Notes: generated by a model not told the origin, from the sequence alone. A stretch of 64,000 nt of DNA from Trichuris trichiura (GCA_037903355.1 JBAJFE010000042.1:2058001-2122000), one strand, 5' to 3'; counted from the stretch's first letter, positions 1 to 14,088 are shown. Numbers and translations are program-made.

Positions 1-1521
1 TTGATTATTGGTGGCGTGTCTCCGGTCTCATTACTAGGAGACATAATGACTTTACAAACTGGCACCCGGCGTAGCCTGTTATTAAAAACAACAAACTTCT
101 GGCCGAATAGTGGCTCGAAATCTAAGCGCAATAGTTTTGCCTCCTGAACTGGACAGCGAACCATAATTTAATTTTTAATTCTCCTAATGGTAAAACAACA
201 AACACGTTTTTATCATGGATTGTCAGGTCATGTGCAGCTGTTCAAAAAGGTATACCTTCCATCTCAAAGATGCTCACGCTAACTAATAAGTTTGAGAGGA
301 ATCATAATAGAGTTAAAAATAAAAAGGAGGCTGTATCTGTCTACCACTTAGCGTAGCAAGGGTCAGCCTTAAATGCCTTTCACGGGTTGCCATGTAACTA
401 AAGCTCGCATATCGCCACATGTAAAACGTTTGGAAGCTTCCCACAGAGCGAACTTCAGTTGACCTATTTCCTATAGCAGCCTCCATGGAACTGTGTGGGA
501 TGGAAGATTGACTAGTCAAGCATTTTTAGTAGCTATTCATAGTCCCCTTAATTACAAGTAAAATTGCTGTAAATGTGCTAAATGTTAAATTTATGAATTC
601 TACAGGTATAAATTAATTGTACTAGCATTTATTAATATTTTATCTATTGTCATTTAACTGGTCATAAGCTATCTATAAGTTGTGAAGGACAGATGGAAGG
701 AATAAATATGAAGAAGTATTAAATTGTAATATTCCCAAGTTGACGCACTCCGGAAATGATAAATAAATGTATCCATGAGAAATAATGCGTTGCAGTATAA
801 TGAATGCTCCAAACGCACGACTGATGCCTTATTAATGAAGAAAACTAATATGAAAGGATGCTGAAAACTGTCCGCTGTATTTCGTTTCGCTTTCATTACC
901 AGAAAAGAAGCATGAGCGAGCTGCGTATTAGTTTTTGGTTAATTCTAATGTATACAGAATGCATGCTGGTCACAGTAGTTACCGAAGCTAAAATCGGTAG
1001 GTGAATTCATAGCTGCCATTGCTTTTTTATTATTTCATGTTCTTTATACTGGGCAAAAACTATTCGTTATAAGACAAATGAAAAGTGATACGTGAACTGG
1101 ATAAGCATATAGTAAGACGTTTTTCCATAAAAATGAAAATGTCCTCTTTTTCAATATTCTTCTGTACATCCCTGAAATCAAAGGGTTTCATCTCGTTTAA
1201 AGAACATGAAAAGCTGTTACAAAACACTATATTGAAAAGTCATGCTTCTCTGTTATGATAAAACTATTTGCTAACTGAATCAACATTCTGCAGTTAGCTT
1301 CAGTGTTTTCAGTTTTGGTTACAGAAGGCAAAAAGGAGCACGACGTCTGGATTCACCAGATACAAGTCATTGCTCAATACCAGGCACAAGACGCATTAGA
1401 AACTGAATTCATGGTTCCACACGCGAATGAAACCCTTTCCCAGAAAGGTGGAAAGTGGGCATGGAAAGAAAACAGATAAATGATATAATCTGAAATCTTT
1501 TAGCCGTTTCCAATACTGCAG
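1..1521. other. 5' flank of receptor gene A, no firm gene
   Basis: Several short open frames occur here, but none resembles a known protein. The signal peptide and first exon of glutamate receptor A should lie in this stretch. A possible early amino-terminal exon lies near 1325-1426, just after a TTACAG acceptor-like site; it reads like the first recognised exon of gene B (IAQYQAQ versus IARYLQT). I could not fix the start codon. Confidence 0.4.
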
Positions 1522-1524
1522 TCA

Positions 1525-4500
1525 AAAGCACTGCTTTGGTACTCATAAGCTTTGTCCTAAATTCAACTGCTCAAATGGCTTTGAGGTCCTATGCGCAACG
1601 GAAAAATATTTGCATGATTCAGCTGAACTTTGAGTGCAAGGAAACTCAAAATCATCTTCAGGACGGTAATCTTATTATTAATAGCAAAAATATGGGCAAT
1701 GACATTTATGCATTTGAAGTTTTCTATAGTCATAATAAGACAAAACGAACTCCCCTTAGAGAGGGTGCAGACTAAAAGTAGCATGTGCCAATTTATGAAC
1801 TTCATTTCTCTCGCTTAAGATGCAGATGATCAGTTCCTGTTGATACAACCGCCGTGGATAACTATGGCCAACTTCCTTTCATCACTGACTGAAGAAATGG
1901 ACCAAAGCGATATTGTGATTCTTTATGATGAAGCTCACTGTAATAAACATCTTAATCCTCATACAAAATTTCATAATATAATTTATACAGCTTTCATAAA
2001 GAATTCAGCAATTTCCCTAATCAGTCCTGAAAGAAACGTTGAATTTCTTCAACTTGGATCACCTAGAGCAGAAAAATGGATATGGCATCAATGTGTTCAC
2101 AGTATTAATATTTCTACGAAGAATGTACTTATCTGTGCGAGCACTCCTGCTACACAACATTTTCTGCAGCTGATACATAACTGCACAAGAAAATCGCTTG
2201 TTAATGCATACGCATTTACAAAAGTACCAACTGGTTTCCTAATACAAGAATACCCAAAGTTAATTCTTTAAGGATGTGAGACCGTTCGATTTGCCAGGGA
2301 TTCTAACTGATATTCTGTGGATTAGACCTTCACCTCGTCGTAGTATTAAGAAGTTGGACGCCTTCATAGAATGGTCAGACAAAATGAAAATATCTAAAAC
2401 TGTTGTTGATATTGGACTTGAGGTAGTAACGTCTCAGCAAAATGCTACTTTCTGAATGTTTGCATATGTTAGCTAGAAATTGCATTCCATTGGGACCTTG
2501 TTTCAACAGCTCTGTTCCTTCATTCTTTTCCAGTGCATAGTCGTTCCATGCGCCGAATGGCTATCAGCTGCATGAATGGAACAACAAAATCTGGTAATAT
2601 GACCTACGCTGAAGAATTAGTAAATTTAGGTTGTTAGAATACTTATTCCGAATTACAACTTGCGTTTTAGTGCAATCAAAAGCCGTTTTTCGGATCATAC
2701 AGGTTGCTTCAAAGTGGCACGCTAAAACAAGACATACTTTTAAGAATTTATCGAGTAATAGGAACGGAACAGAATATGGATATGTTCTTGGTGAGCTGAA
2801 AAATTTGCCCAATCAGGGCTATCTTCCTGATGCAGGTAGCGAACTGGACGTTAGAAAACGGAATCACACAATTCTATGACTTCGGACTATCATCTGCCAT
2901 AAAGTTTGCTAGGCATTATCGCATAGCGGCAGTGGAGGTAGGTTCACAGCATTTATTCGTGAATACCCGTCTCAGCAGTCTGTTTTACAGGAAGCGCCTT
3001 TTGTAGAAAAATATACGTTGTTTTCAGACTCTGAGCCGCTTTATCAAGGTTACTGCATTGACCTGCTGCAGCTGATTGCTACTGCTCTGAACTTTACTTA
3101 TGAACTTTATATACTGCCAGAAAGCTCCTTTGGTTACGTCAACGCCATAGGAAGAGTGGATGGATTAGTATCAGAGTTGCACAACGGGGTAATAACACAA
3201 AATTTCAGAGACATTAAAGCAGGGCAGTAGCTTTCAAGGAGCATGTCTAATTCTAAAGGACGTGGCAACGGTGCAACGTCAAATCCATTCCTTGAGCCTT
3301 TTGAACTTTCAGACATTGTAGAAGATATGGTTCTTAACATAATACGGCAGATTTTTGAACAACATCTGGTTCAGTCCCTAATTGCGAACTTAACAGCACT
3401 GCGAAAAGTTCGCTTATAACTTTTGCCTCTTTGAATATAAGCTGTAGGCAAATTACTATTCAGTATCACTGATTTTATTATCCATACGTGCGAATGGACG
3501 TCCATTTCCATACACGTTTTTCAAACGATGCTCTGGATGACGAATGTTTAAGAGATGGCAATCATGAAGAATACTCTTAAGCACTTGTGCAACGGATAGG
3601 TCTTTTATTATCGCAATCACTGCACAGCATAATGATTAACAAGAGTTTATTAAACGTAGTGGATCATCTTCATGTTGGATTCATGTTTATATCAATCAGT
3701 TTCACCTATGCCGTGAATTCGTGGCCTTTCTTTGCTTCTTTGGCGCACTTCCAACACCTCTTTCAGCAAGTTTGAATTCCATGGCGTTAGTTAGGGCGCA
3801 CATAAGGTCCTCGTCCGTGTCTGTAATGTAGTTTAGCCGAACCCCCAACACCAGGGAAGTGACCCACAGGCAGTTACAAAACGCAGAGCATAACATGCGT
3901 TTACATTTCAGGGCTTCCAGGAAATTCCTTATCTATGTTTCAGAGCTTTCAAATACTCTTTATTCTCCTGTCACCAAATAATATCATGAGAATGGAAGTG
4001 TGTCATGGTAGGCGTACGTAGGGCGCAAGAAAGGATAGGTAGCAAATCTGCAATCAATCTTGATCTCCTTATCCGCATGAGTCTTACACAGATCAGAGCA
4101 AAGATTGGATTGCAGTTATGCGGCAGCCAAACGCATACCTACTGAAACCTGAAGAAAGGTTCTTGTATCTTCTTTTAGGTGTCTTTTCGTCAGTTACATG
4201 AAGAGCAGTAACGGTTATATACCAACTGTGCACAAGACGAATTATTGACTTATTGGCACAAGATGAAAAGTTAAGCCGTCTTCGAAAATCCGTTTCAGTA
4301 TCTGCGCACAGCTTTCGCACGAGCATGATAAGCATTTGCATCTTACTAAGGTGCCTAAGATACTTTCTAGACCAGCTCTAGTTCTCCGTTTATTGAAGGC
4401 GATAGGGTCGAAATCAGCACTGCTCGCAGATTACTCTTCCAGACTGTTGCAAGGTCTCCATACGACACTACGTGTAACCCATATGTTCTTACTGTGTTGC

Positions 4501-7500
4501 TGGCTCTCACACTATCTCCCGAACTATGGAAAAAGAGGATGTCTGAAAGCTCCGATAGGTAATAAACGATAGGCTCATAAGATTTCACGGGATTTGTTCC
4601 TATCTTTATTGACAGAGGGGGTGTCAGAGGCTTTCGGCTCATTATGAGTACGTCTTCAGCGGAATAGTCCTTAATATGAGGGATAATCAGAAGGTTCCCG
4701 GAGAGAAGGTGCACCGTCTAACAGGACGCCAATGGATGGGCCAAAACATGTTTAATCTTATCTCTGCTATCTTCAGACTTATAGGGAGAGGTAGCCTTAT
4801 CTGATACTGCGTCAGTGTTGTACAAGGTGCTCTCAAAGTAGTCGCTTTCCTCGTGATATGGAAAATCTTCGCTTTAGAGTCAGAGCTAACATTAAATTTC
4901 TTGTTTCGATTGCCACTTCTTACGGAATTTGTACCGTTAAAATACAACACTTTTAGTAAAATCCCACAACTTTCGGGCCGCGCGTGACCCGTCCTCAGTG
5001 GTATTAAAATTAATGTGATTAGAAGGAGCAAAGTACACGAGCGCTTGGAACATGTAAAGAAATACAGTAACATAAATATAAAACCGTATAATGGCATACA
5101 CAGAACATTATATTGGAAATAAAAAAAGGGATAAATTTGCATCGAAAATAGAATAAATTTGAAACGAATGAACACATATGGAACAAAATCGGAAATGGAT
5201 AAATTTACACGGAACATGGAATAGACATGAAACAATTTAACATATATGAAAGAACATTTACATGGTAAGATGATTCAAGATATAGGCAACAAGAAGCACA
5301 GTCGGCTGACAGACAGGAAAAACTCCAAAAAAGACTTTAAGTCAATTGCTTTAAACCGCTAAAACCGATTGAATGGCAACTCTGCTCCTTCTAATTACAT
5401 TAGTTTTAATACCGCTGAGGAAGGGTCACGCGCAGTCTGAAAGCTACGGGATCTTATTAAAAGTTTTGTATTTTAACCGAACAAATTTCATAAGAAGAAA
5501 CAATCGGAACATGAAAACACATGCTCCAGTACCAAAAAGCTACGTTTTTAAAACATTAAATTTCTATCCAAGCTTGGCTGACAGCCGAACAGGATTATTC
5601 AACTTTTGCAGCAGGTTTACGGAAGTAATGCACCATCTGAATCGGTTATCTATGAGTGGATAAGGCGTTTCAAGAGCGGCAGGGAGGCCATCGATGACGA
5701 CTGAAGAGCGAGAAGGCCAGCAGCCGCAACGAACGAAGGAACCGTGGCCCTTATCCGGAACCTAGTGGAAGGAGACCGTAGAATTATCACCACGAGGATT
5801 GCTAGAATGGCTGCAACCTCCTTCCATTCAGGATTTGGAATACTGCAAGAAACCCTTGGTCTGAGGAAGCTTTCAGCTCAGTGAGTCCCGAAAGCGTTGT
5901 GCGAAGACCAACTGGTTTGACGCGTTAACCTCTCTCGGGAGCTTCTAACAAAAATTGAAGCAAATGGGACTGGGTTCTTCGACCGTATTGTCACGGGAGA
6001 TGAAATGTGGATCTACCAATGTGACTCTGAGAGTAACATCCAATCGAAGCACTGGTTACCGAGGGGGTCAGCAAGTCCAGTTAAGTTCAAAGCAGAGCGG
6101 TCGGCTGGATAGGTTATTGCGATCATATTCTGGGACTCAGACGGAGTAATTCCGGCTGACTTCCTCAAAGTAGAGCGAACAGTCACGGCAAGTTATTACA
6201 AAGCAGTATTGCGAAAATTAAAGACCGTACTGGCAAGGAAATGGCGGGGCAAGTTGCACCTTAATGTCCTTTTCCATCACGTTAACGCGCCTGCTTATTC
6301 ATCAAGGACCTTGAGGAATGTTCCTCGTGAGTTTCGGTGGGAAATCATTCCACACTCTCACTACAATCAGATCTTGTCCTGTCAGAGTTTTTCCTCTTCA
6401 CAAAGTTAAAATAACATTTAAAAGGCACGCTGCTCGAGTTAATGCATGGTGCGAAACGCGTCGTCTCGACTTGATGCAATACACAACACCCAGTATTCTA
6501 CAAGGAAGGCCTGCGGAAATGAAAACACCATCTGCAGAAGTGCCTAGAGGTTGACGGAAGATACATTGAGAAATAAGTTTGATATCGTTGCAAATAAAAT
6601 TTTTGTTTAACTTTTTCGGGAACTTTTCGAACAACCCTCGTACAGTTTCTGGACATCAGCGAAATCTGGACACTGTGTTAAGAACCGTTCCGCTAAAGAC
6701 GGTTCCCACAGTAATCCGGAAGTTCCGGACAACCTCTTATTCAGTAAAAGCAGACAAAAATCCAATGAACTTTTACAAACATAAGCATGTCAGTTTGGAA
6801 ACAACCTATTTTCGTTCAAAGGTCAGGCTGTTTATCTTTACTGAACGACTCCTTCCTTCACTGTTATACGTTCTCACTGTGATAGACTATACTTAGTGCG
6901 GTTTATTACCTGTGACAAATGCACGTGAAACAGTACAGCCTCAGCTGTTTTCATATTTCTGTCGAGTACGGAAGCTGTCCAGAAAGGTATATAAACTTTT
7001 GCATGCATTTGGCAACGTTCAAGCTCTTAATAGACTTGTGCATATTTTTCTGCCGTAAAGACAAGATGTCATAGGCTAGCATGAGTACATTTTGCATCAA
7101 TGAAAAGCCTGGTCTTAACTGTTTCAATACTTCAAAGTTACTAAGTTTGGCTGCACGTTTTAGATTTCAGGAACTTCTAAAAATTTTAAATACACCCAAT
7201 GAGAAAATCGTATTATCCAAAAATGTGCTGTATTGTACATTCATTATCATTTGAATTACATGAGAATTATATTTGACAACTTTTACTTCACGTAAAATGA
7301 CTAAGTTGATTGCAAACCTACATGTAACTTTATCTTTTATAGAATGCACACATTGCATTGGCACCTATAGAAACGTCTTTCGATCGAGAGTTGTTCGTAG
7401 ACTTTACCTATCCATTGAATGAAGCCCGAGGGATGGCTGTTTTAATAAAACAGCAGCAACAAATTGAACCTCCTAACACCCTACTAACGATTGTGGATTG

Positions 7501-10500
7501 GAGTGTGTGGTTATGTTTGCTGATTGCACTCTGTGTTACAAGTATGTTAATGCATATATCAGAGTGCTGTAGTCCATTCAGCTATAAAAACAATGCTAAA
7601 CATTACTGTTCAAAAAGCTCCCAGCCGAAACCTACATCTCTGCTGGATTGTTTCTGGCTTTGCCTAACGATGTTCACTATACAAGGTAATTTTTAATATC
7701 TTGAGTGACGTAATACCCGTTTCCGTATATGATCAATTAGGCTGGATAGAAAGCGATCTTGTATGTCGTTTGTGTTCAGTTATTGTACTTCAAGCAGTAG
7801 CGCCTGATTTCTGCAAGCTTATTTTGCAAAGCACTAAAATTGCCTGTGGTTTCAAAACGAAAGAAACTTGACGGTAATCTGCGGTTACCAACAGCCGAGA
7901 CACCTGTGCCTTCAAAGAATGATGACATATGTTAAAGGTTCATAGTGTGCTGGAAGTATATGCCAGCGAAGGTAGCAGCTGCGGGCAGTTGTTTAGTTAT
8001 GGAAGATGGTAGATTAGCATCGCATAGCACAAAGCGTTCATGACAATTAAGTGACGGGGTCCCCCGCATGCGCCTATAATGGTCTTCATTTTTCTTCGTT
8101 GGTAATCAGAACAGGGCAAACTTTGAAAGTTCTTTATCTGTCTTTGAATTTATTGAATTTTACTGCGCCCACCCTCATTCCAAGAACTGTTTCACATTGT
8201 GGTAAGAACCAAACTTGGGCGTTTACTCAGCTGAGAAAGGCTACTCAAAGATTAAACGGAATAGACGGAGATGCGATAGCAGTTGGGCGGCAGCAAGGCA
8301 AGGCCTACAGAATGAATAGAAGCATGCGCAGAGGAGATGCAAGTACTTCTGATTCTGAAAGGCGCGCGCGCGCGCACACACACACACACATATTCGGATT
8401 ATTAGGTTAGAAACAGAAAATGCTTGTAATTCCCTTTGTCTTGGCTCGATTGTGCTGCACTTTAAACCTCATGAGCTGCGCTTTGGACCAGCCAAGAATA
8501 CCAGTTCTGCATTTATCATTGATATTGATACCCCACATATGTGGCACCCACTGTGTCACAGGTAAGGACTTCAATGAACTGACTTTCTCAGCTTACAGAA
8601 GTCTGTATCTTAGCCTGTCCAATCATTTTTGGTATTAATTTAAAATCAGATATACAATGTTGTTCTGATGCCTGCAATGATTTTTACGGTGAAAGTGTTT
8701 GTTTCGACTTCCGTCATTAAGCTGGGTGACGCTAAGAAAAAAAACAATTTAATTCCTAACAAATACCCAGGCTAGTATTTAGCAAAAACTGAACTTATCG
8801 CCGCAGTTTCTTTCAGGTAGTGGTAGACTTCCAAGAAACATGAGCGGACGAATAATTGTAACAGCCTGGTGGCTGTTCACCTTTAGTATAATAGCGTCAT
8901 ACACAGCTAACCTAGCTGCACGACTGAAATACCTTGATCCACAATCAGAGCTGGAAACTTTGGATCAACTTTTGAGACAGACAGAAATACTTTATTCAGC
9001 AGTATCTGGTACGGCAGAAGCGAGATACTTTCAGCGACTGTACGAAATTGAAACTGAGTTCTACAGGTAGCCAGCATTGCATAATAAGATTTTGAATTCT
9101 TTGAACTGTACTGAGGACCCACAATTATAGGCGGTGGAGTAAGACTGTTGAAAGTCCGTCCCTAACGCCAAGCGAAAGAGTGGACAAGTCTTTTTGGGAT
9201 TATCCTTTCCAGTTGAAATATGCAAGCGTCTGGCGGTTTATGAATGAAGTTGGGATGCCGCGAAATTACAAAGAAGGAATTGAACGTGTACTTCAATCAG
9301 ATCGTCACAACCGATCATTCGCCCTCATTGGTAAGCAGCAGATTGGTTGGTTAAAGTCTATTTTCGCCAAGGCTGCTGAATGATGCAGATGCTAGTTGCA
9401 CGTGGAACAGCGGAAGAGTGACTAAAAACTTTTCGTTGATTATGACACATCCGTTTGACTTGACCAGCTCCTGTAATTATCTTAGGACTGCAAAACGGAC
9501 AATGGGCGCAATAACAGGCGCTTACCGTGCAACAAAACATCTTCAACGTGAAAATCTATTGTCCCCTTAAGAAAAGTTACGTATTCGGTTGCAAAACAAG
9601 AAAGCTAAATAAAATGTATTGTTGACTTGCTTGAATAATTAGTCTTACATCGGTAAAGTTATTCAAGCTTAACTGAATTGAAGTTTGCACGACAACAAGC
9701 CCTAGAACCTAAGTGTTATGTACACCGACCGGGAGTCACGCAAGATCGTACCACTCGTTTACTCGGCAAGAAGTCAACTAAACTCAAACAGTACGAGCGA
9801 GCATAGTGACAGTTTTAGGGATTGACTGGTTTTTGCAGGCCTGGGGCAAATGAATTCAGGTCATTGCTAGCCAATGCACAACACTAGGCAGGCCGAAAAA
9901 CTTGAGTGAATGCTAAGTACAGCTGTTTGTTTTGTAGCACTAGCTTAAGACTTGGTTTTATTAACAAAGTGCTCATTTACTTTTCCGTACAGAAAAGGGC
10001 CGTCTGAAGAGCAATATTTCAGGTTATACTGAATGAATATCTAAGTTATACATTATTGACAATAGGCATCGCTTTCATTCTGTACTTCTGCGGCAATATT
10101 TTCGGTGATAGAGGTTTTAAATGAAAATAGTTACTCAAGCGTTCAATGCTCGTCTGGTCATGTTTCCGGCACTGAAAATGACGGAGCAGGATCCGGCAAG
10201 TCCTGAAAGTTCCAGTAGTCCTTTTTAACAAATACTCACTAAGCCTGCTGCCACTATAAAACAGAATGATATCTTAACTTCCTGCTCCAAAACATTCTGC
10301 TTGCGGTCAATAGACATTTAATATCGACGTTGCCTTTTTCAGGTAACTCTGCTCTCCTGGAATATGCAGTCTCAAGCTTTTGCAATCTTCGAATAATACG
10401 TAGCAATGTCTATCCTTCGCCACGTTCGATTGCTTTGCAGCAACATTCGTCCTTGGTCATTCCGGTAACTTCTCAGTAAGTGAACATTTCGATAGCAGAA

Positions 10501-11184
10501 CACACAATACTTTTGAATGAGCACACAGTTGTTCATTTTATAAGGGGTAACATGATTGAATGAAAATGGACGATAATCCGCACTGAGTAGCGTTAACTAA
10601 ACTTATTACAGAATAAAAACAGTTTAGATTATGAGTCAAGAGAATGTGGAAAACAGTGACAAACCATTTCACACTTGCAGTTTCTTAATATTCAAACCTG
10701 ACAACAAAACGTGGCCGCATAGAAATCCTAAGTTTCCTAAAAATTGCATTTTGTGCTTGTTCACACAATATTCTACTGCATAACATCTGAATGCAGTTTA
10801 TTATGATTAAAAACATTCTGGTGAATCGCTCATTAGGGAAGCCTGAACAATGAAGTTCATTTAGTCATGTTTAAGTAGTATATCGTAATTTTATTAGCGG
10901 ATGTACGTCTCAGTGTAAAAAATTCTTTCTTTAGGATTTTACAGCTTATGCAAACGCAGGAATTGAAAAGATTAGAAGAAAAGTGGTGGGCCAAGAAAGC
11001 GACCGTGGAAAATTGCGAGCCCATTAACGACGATATCGAAAGCGTTTCTATGGAAGAAATATATGGCGTATTTATTCTTATAACCATAGGAACGCTGTTA
11101 TCATTTGTTACAACATTGTTCCATATAGTTCAATATTGGAGGAGGAAAAGGCATAATGTGAGCACGCTTTGGGAAGCTAAATGA
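1525..11184 (+). CDS. Ionotropic glutamate receptor A (multi-exon)
   Basis: Ligand-gated cation channel subunit of the plasma membrane. Supported exons: about 1525-1669, 1820-2223, 2273-2422, about 2470-2594 and about 2710-2790 (amino-terminal domain, boundaries of the last two uncertain), 2836-2937, 2991-3188 (ligand lobe S1, with YQGYCIDLL), 7343-7685 (ends S1; M1 and pore loop, ending FTIQG), 8817-9066 (PRNMSGR, then M3 with SYTANLAA), 9131-9330, 10343-10475 and 10935-11184 (lobe S2, EEKWW, M4, stop TGA). Intron phases agree across all exons from 2836 onward. The glutamate-anchoring arginine is kept (SFDRE at about 7380), but the residue matching the S2 acidic ligand contact appears to be Asn (GNSALLEY). 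The pore-loop site is Gln. The 4.15 kb intron 3189-7342 hosts mariner and Penelope-like insertions. The N-terminal exon and signal peptide were not found. Subfamily (AMPA, kainate or other) is not assignable by eye. Confidence 0.87.
4585..4668 (-). mobile_element. Decayed Penelope-like element end fragment
   Basis: Read on the minus strand, this has a CTGAAGA box (rc at about 4652-4658), a short hairpin and GAAAGCC (about 4633-4639), followed by sequence resembling the PLE terminal repeat. It is the same order of motifs as the better-preserved copies, but the stem is only about 4 bp. It lies just outside the left end of the mariner at 4677, so it probably predates that insertion. Confidence 0.4.
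4963..5002 (-). ncRNA. Hammerhead-ribozyme-like motif
   Basis: Minus strand: CTGAGGA (rc of 4992-4998), C, then stem II GGGTC/GGCCC around the loop ACGCGC, then GAAA (rc of 4971-4974). The stem pairs through one U-G wobble, a change that keeps pairing relative to the GACCC of other copies. Hammerhead ribozymes in Penelope-like elements are established; cleavage by this copy is inference. Confidence 0.5.
5411..5449 (+). ncRNA. Hammerhead-ribozyme-like motif, weakened stem
   Basis: CTGAGGA at 5415-5421 and GAAA at 5439-5442, followed by GCTACGG. Stem II (GGGTC versus AGTCT) is mismatched and wobble-rich, so this copy is probably inactive. It is the partner of the minus-strand motif at 4963-5002 in the same inverted element. 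Confidence 0.4.
8361..8391. repeat. (CG)n(CA)n compound microsatellite
   Basis: A run of CG dinucleotides passes directly into a run of CA dinucleotides, in the intron of receptor A between the pore-loop and M3 exons. No function is evident. Confidence 0.9.
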
Positions 11185-14080
11185 ATCAGAAAATTAAAAC
11201 AATGCCAAACAAAATATCAGATGGATTAACGTAAACCTTAATTCATGCAAGACATTAATCCACCTGTTCAATGTCCGAAGACCAACTAAAACGTACACTT
11301 TTTGCTCAAATAATTTTGTTTAGCTCATCAAAGACAGAATTATTGCTATTTTCAGTGACGTAATGCATCTTAATATGAACTCTTGCTAAACAACGACAGG
11401 ATTACCATCAAGACTAACACACGATCGATTCAATTCCTGTTCATACAAGACCTCTGAATGCATGTTGGCAGGGTCTTGTTCTACGTTTGTAAGCAACGGC
11501 CATGAATGCTACTTCATCAGACTAATTGAAAGCTATGGTTCAGATAGAACTTCAAAGCAAAGCTGGCCCAATTCTGATTGATATTAATGTTTCATTAATA
11601 TCTACGCAGCAAAGTCGTATCAAATCCATTTTGGATCACAGTGGCCTTCATCTCTCGCTATTTGGGCCTAGAAGCTTTATACTTAAATACTTTAGAAACT
11701 CGACCGTGCGAACCATGCAGAAGCAAGCGTAATCTGAGTAATCAAAACTCAGACAATTGAAGATCTGCTTCCTTTCTTAGCTTTTTTGCGTTTACTTCAC
11801 GTACCTCAAACTCCACTTCTGTAAAAACGCTTCCGAGTGTAGAGTTTAATAGTTAAACGTTGAAATTACATCAAAAAGTAACGTTTAATCAAAAAGCTAT
11901 CATAGACCTTTGTTTCAAAGTTATCATCTCTTTTTTGAAGCAAAATTGCGGATAATTTTCAGGTAGAACACCCTTTTTGAATCGCGCTCTTTTTTCCTTT
12001 CATACCACCCTGAAAATTCCACAGCGCGAAAGCATTGCAAAATTTCATTTTCATCTTCATCGAAATTCTCGTTTTATAGTTCCTATCGCACTTTCATTGT
12101 CATTCAGTGTCTGAAACACCCTATCTCGATCGTTGCAAGCTAACCACATTTTCCCACATCATCAGCGCTGCAAAATTTTCATATTGAAAGAGCTTTTAGC
12201 ACCTCGAGTATGTCTGTTATTTTTTCGTCATCACTAGTATCGAATAAACTTCCATTCGCTTTCGAATCCATAACCTTATTTCACAAGCTTCTCAATGCTA
12301 ACTGTTTTATAGCGTTCTGACTCTCCGCCCTATCATGTAATAACAATCCTTCAAGGTTGTTTTCTTGTAAAATCGCATTACATGTTCTGTAGTATTGTTT
12401 TAGAGTAGTGAAAGATAACGAAGGAGCAATTTTCAGTACATGCATTTCAGATCTTCGACTACACCTTGGCCTGTCAGCTATATTAAGGAACCATTATCAT
12501 GGTGAAGGCATTCCGCAGTTACAAGTCCACCAATTCTGTTGAACCATTTTGCTTCTGGATGATAGGGAGCGTTATATACTAATAACAGGAGATTGCCATT
12601 TGGAAATTTTTAACCTTCTGCGAAGTTCGGAAGTCTTCGCTTCCATACTGATCTGGATAATCGAAAATCCAGATAATCAAGGCTCTACTAGAATATCTGG
12701 TACTGATAACATGCCTACAAAGCACAAAGTTTTAATAGTACATCAGAAATGGGAACACAATTAGAATTGTGATCTAACCTTAGTTAAGTTTCTTTCTAGG
12801 CAAACATTAATAACCCTTCATGATAAAGGAAAAAAGTCACGCTCTCTGCCACTCATAGCTCAAGAAAACAAAAGCATAAGTAAACGTCGAACTAGAACGA
12901 ATATGCCAGCTGTGCTATAATAGCATGCAGAACGACTCAAGATTGTTTGTTTTCTACCTACAACAAGAAAGTAAGACGGAACTACGCATAGATCAGGAAT
13001 TTGACTTTGCTTTCCGCTATTTTACAGGACTCTAAACACAGAGTGCTTTGTAACAGGCTTGTGTTTAATGTTTCATAGATCTCCAACGGCTCTTTCTCGT
13101 TTCTTCTGTGTGATTGTATTTGTAACTTTAAATGTTACATGGTATTATAAAACTACCCACCCATCAGTAGCAGTACCAATTGTTCAATACTGTTTCAGCC
13201 TGCCAAAGTTATGGCATGTCACGTTACTTAATTTCTGGCTGCGTTTACTAAAGGACTGTGAAAAAGTATGCGTAATTAGATTTCCTGAATCTGAGCGTCA
13301 GTTTGCAAGTATTGAATAAAACACTGTTCCTTGGACGGTGCAGCCTGTTGCATTTAAAAATAGTTTCTTTCTTAGAATTAATTTTACTGTATTAAACTAT
13401 AGCATGTCTGAAGGCTTAAGTTTAACGAAATTCAGAAAATCGAAAACTCTCAGTGGGGGAGATACTTCTACGTTTTAATAACTTCTTGACATTTCGCATC
13501 GCATTAAACATTCTTCTTTTACCGCTGATGTAAGAAAGTATTACTACGTGCATTGTGTAAGTTGGGAATAGTGGAGAATAAACAAATTAAATTATTAATA
13601 AGACAACACTGCGCATATTACTAAATGACTAGGATAGAAAGAAAGATTCCTACTGAATTGAAAAAAAAACATTAAGACGACAATTGCTAACAGTATTTAG
13701 GTACGAACGTTATCCCAAAAAAATGGTCCCTCTGTCAGCTGAGACTCCAATAAAAGGGCATTGTTCAAATAACACTACCCTCATTGTACCACCAAGCTGA
13801 AAGCACTTAATTATTTAACTGTTAAAGAATGTGCCGTCTAAAAAGATCCAACTTTCAATATGAACAATACTTCGATGAAATATAAAAGCACACCGGTAAA
13901 TTCGAGAAGCTGCTGCAGGATATCGTTTTGTAAGCATCGTTCGCATCAACATGATCAGGAGCTTCATTATTTTAATCTATCTGGCCTTCCGTGCAAATCC
14001 ACAAAGAATTGGTAAGAAAATGCTTTTTATTTTCATTGTAAAATGAAAATTCAGACTAACTGCACATTCAGCCATTGTTA
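11185..14080. other. Intergenic, no recognised gene
   Basis: A+T-rich sequence between receptor A and the transposon-rich block. Open frames up to 86 codons occur (for example 13059-13319), but none has recognisable domains and the codon patterns look random. I see no RNA gene. Confidence 0.5.
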
Positions 14081-14088
14081 TGCGCGAT

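Larger units (their letters stand above)
4902..5551. mobile_element. Head-to-head truncated Penelope-like element inside mariner
   Basis: The insert has two inverted copies of the PLE terminal repeat. The left arm reads on the minus strand (4902 to about 5060) and the right arm on the plus strand (about 5370-5551), with a roughly 300 bp A+T-rich spacer. It is bounded by a perfect 14 bp direct duplication AACATTAAATTTCT at 4888-4901 and 5552-5565, which is a single sequence in the uninterrupted mariner copy 2. An extra 3' tail of about 38 bp is present only on the right. No reverse transcriptase sequence remains. Confidence 0.85.
4677..6641 (+). mobile_element. mariner copy 1, dead and interrupted
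   Basis: A DNA transposon of the Tc1/mariner class, flanked by TA at 4675-4676 and 6642-6643. Its inverted ends read as GAGGG...GTTCCCGG on the left and CGGGAAC...CCCTC on the right. Removing the 650 bp PLE and one target duplication leaves about 1.3 kb, the usual mariner length. Transposase fragments read through several frames. The second catalytic Asp appears to be Val in the [10 protein letters not shown] stretch near 6270-6300 (family pattern HDNAPAH). Alignment with the copy at 16975-18270 is clear from end to end. It lies in an intron of receptor A. Confidence 0.88.

Noticed and set aside
4687..5235. 182-codon minus-strand frame with hydrophobic stretches
   Set aside because: It runs through the PLE terminal repeat and mariner sequence and mirrors the frame in the opposite arm. 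It is repeat sequence, not a gene.
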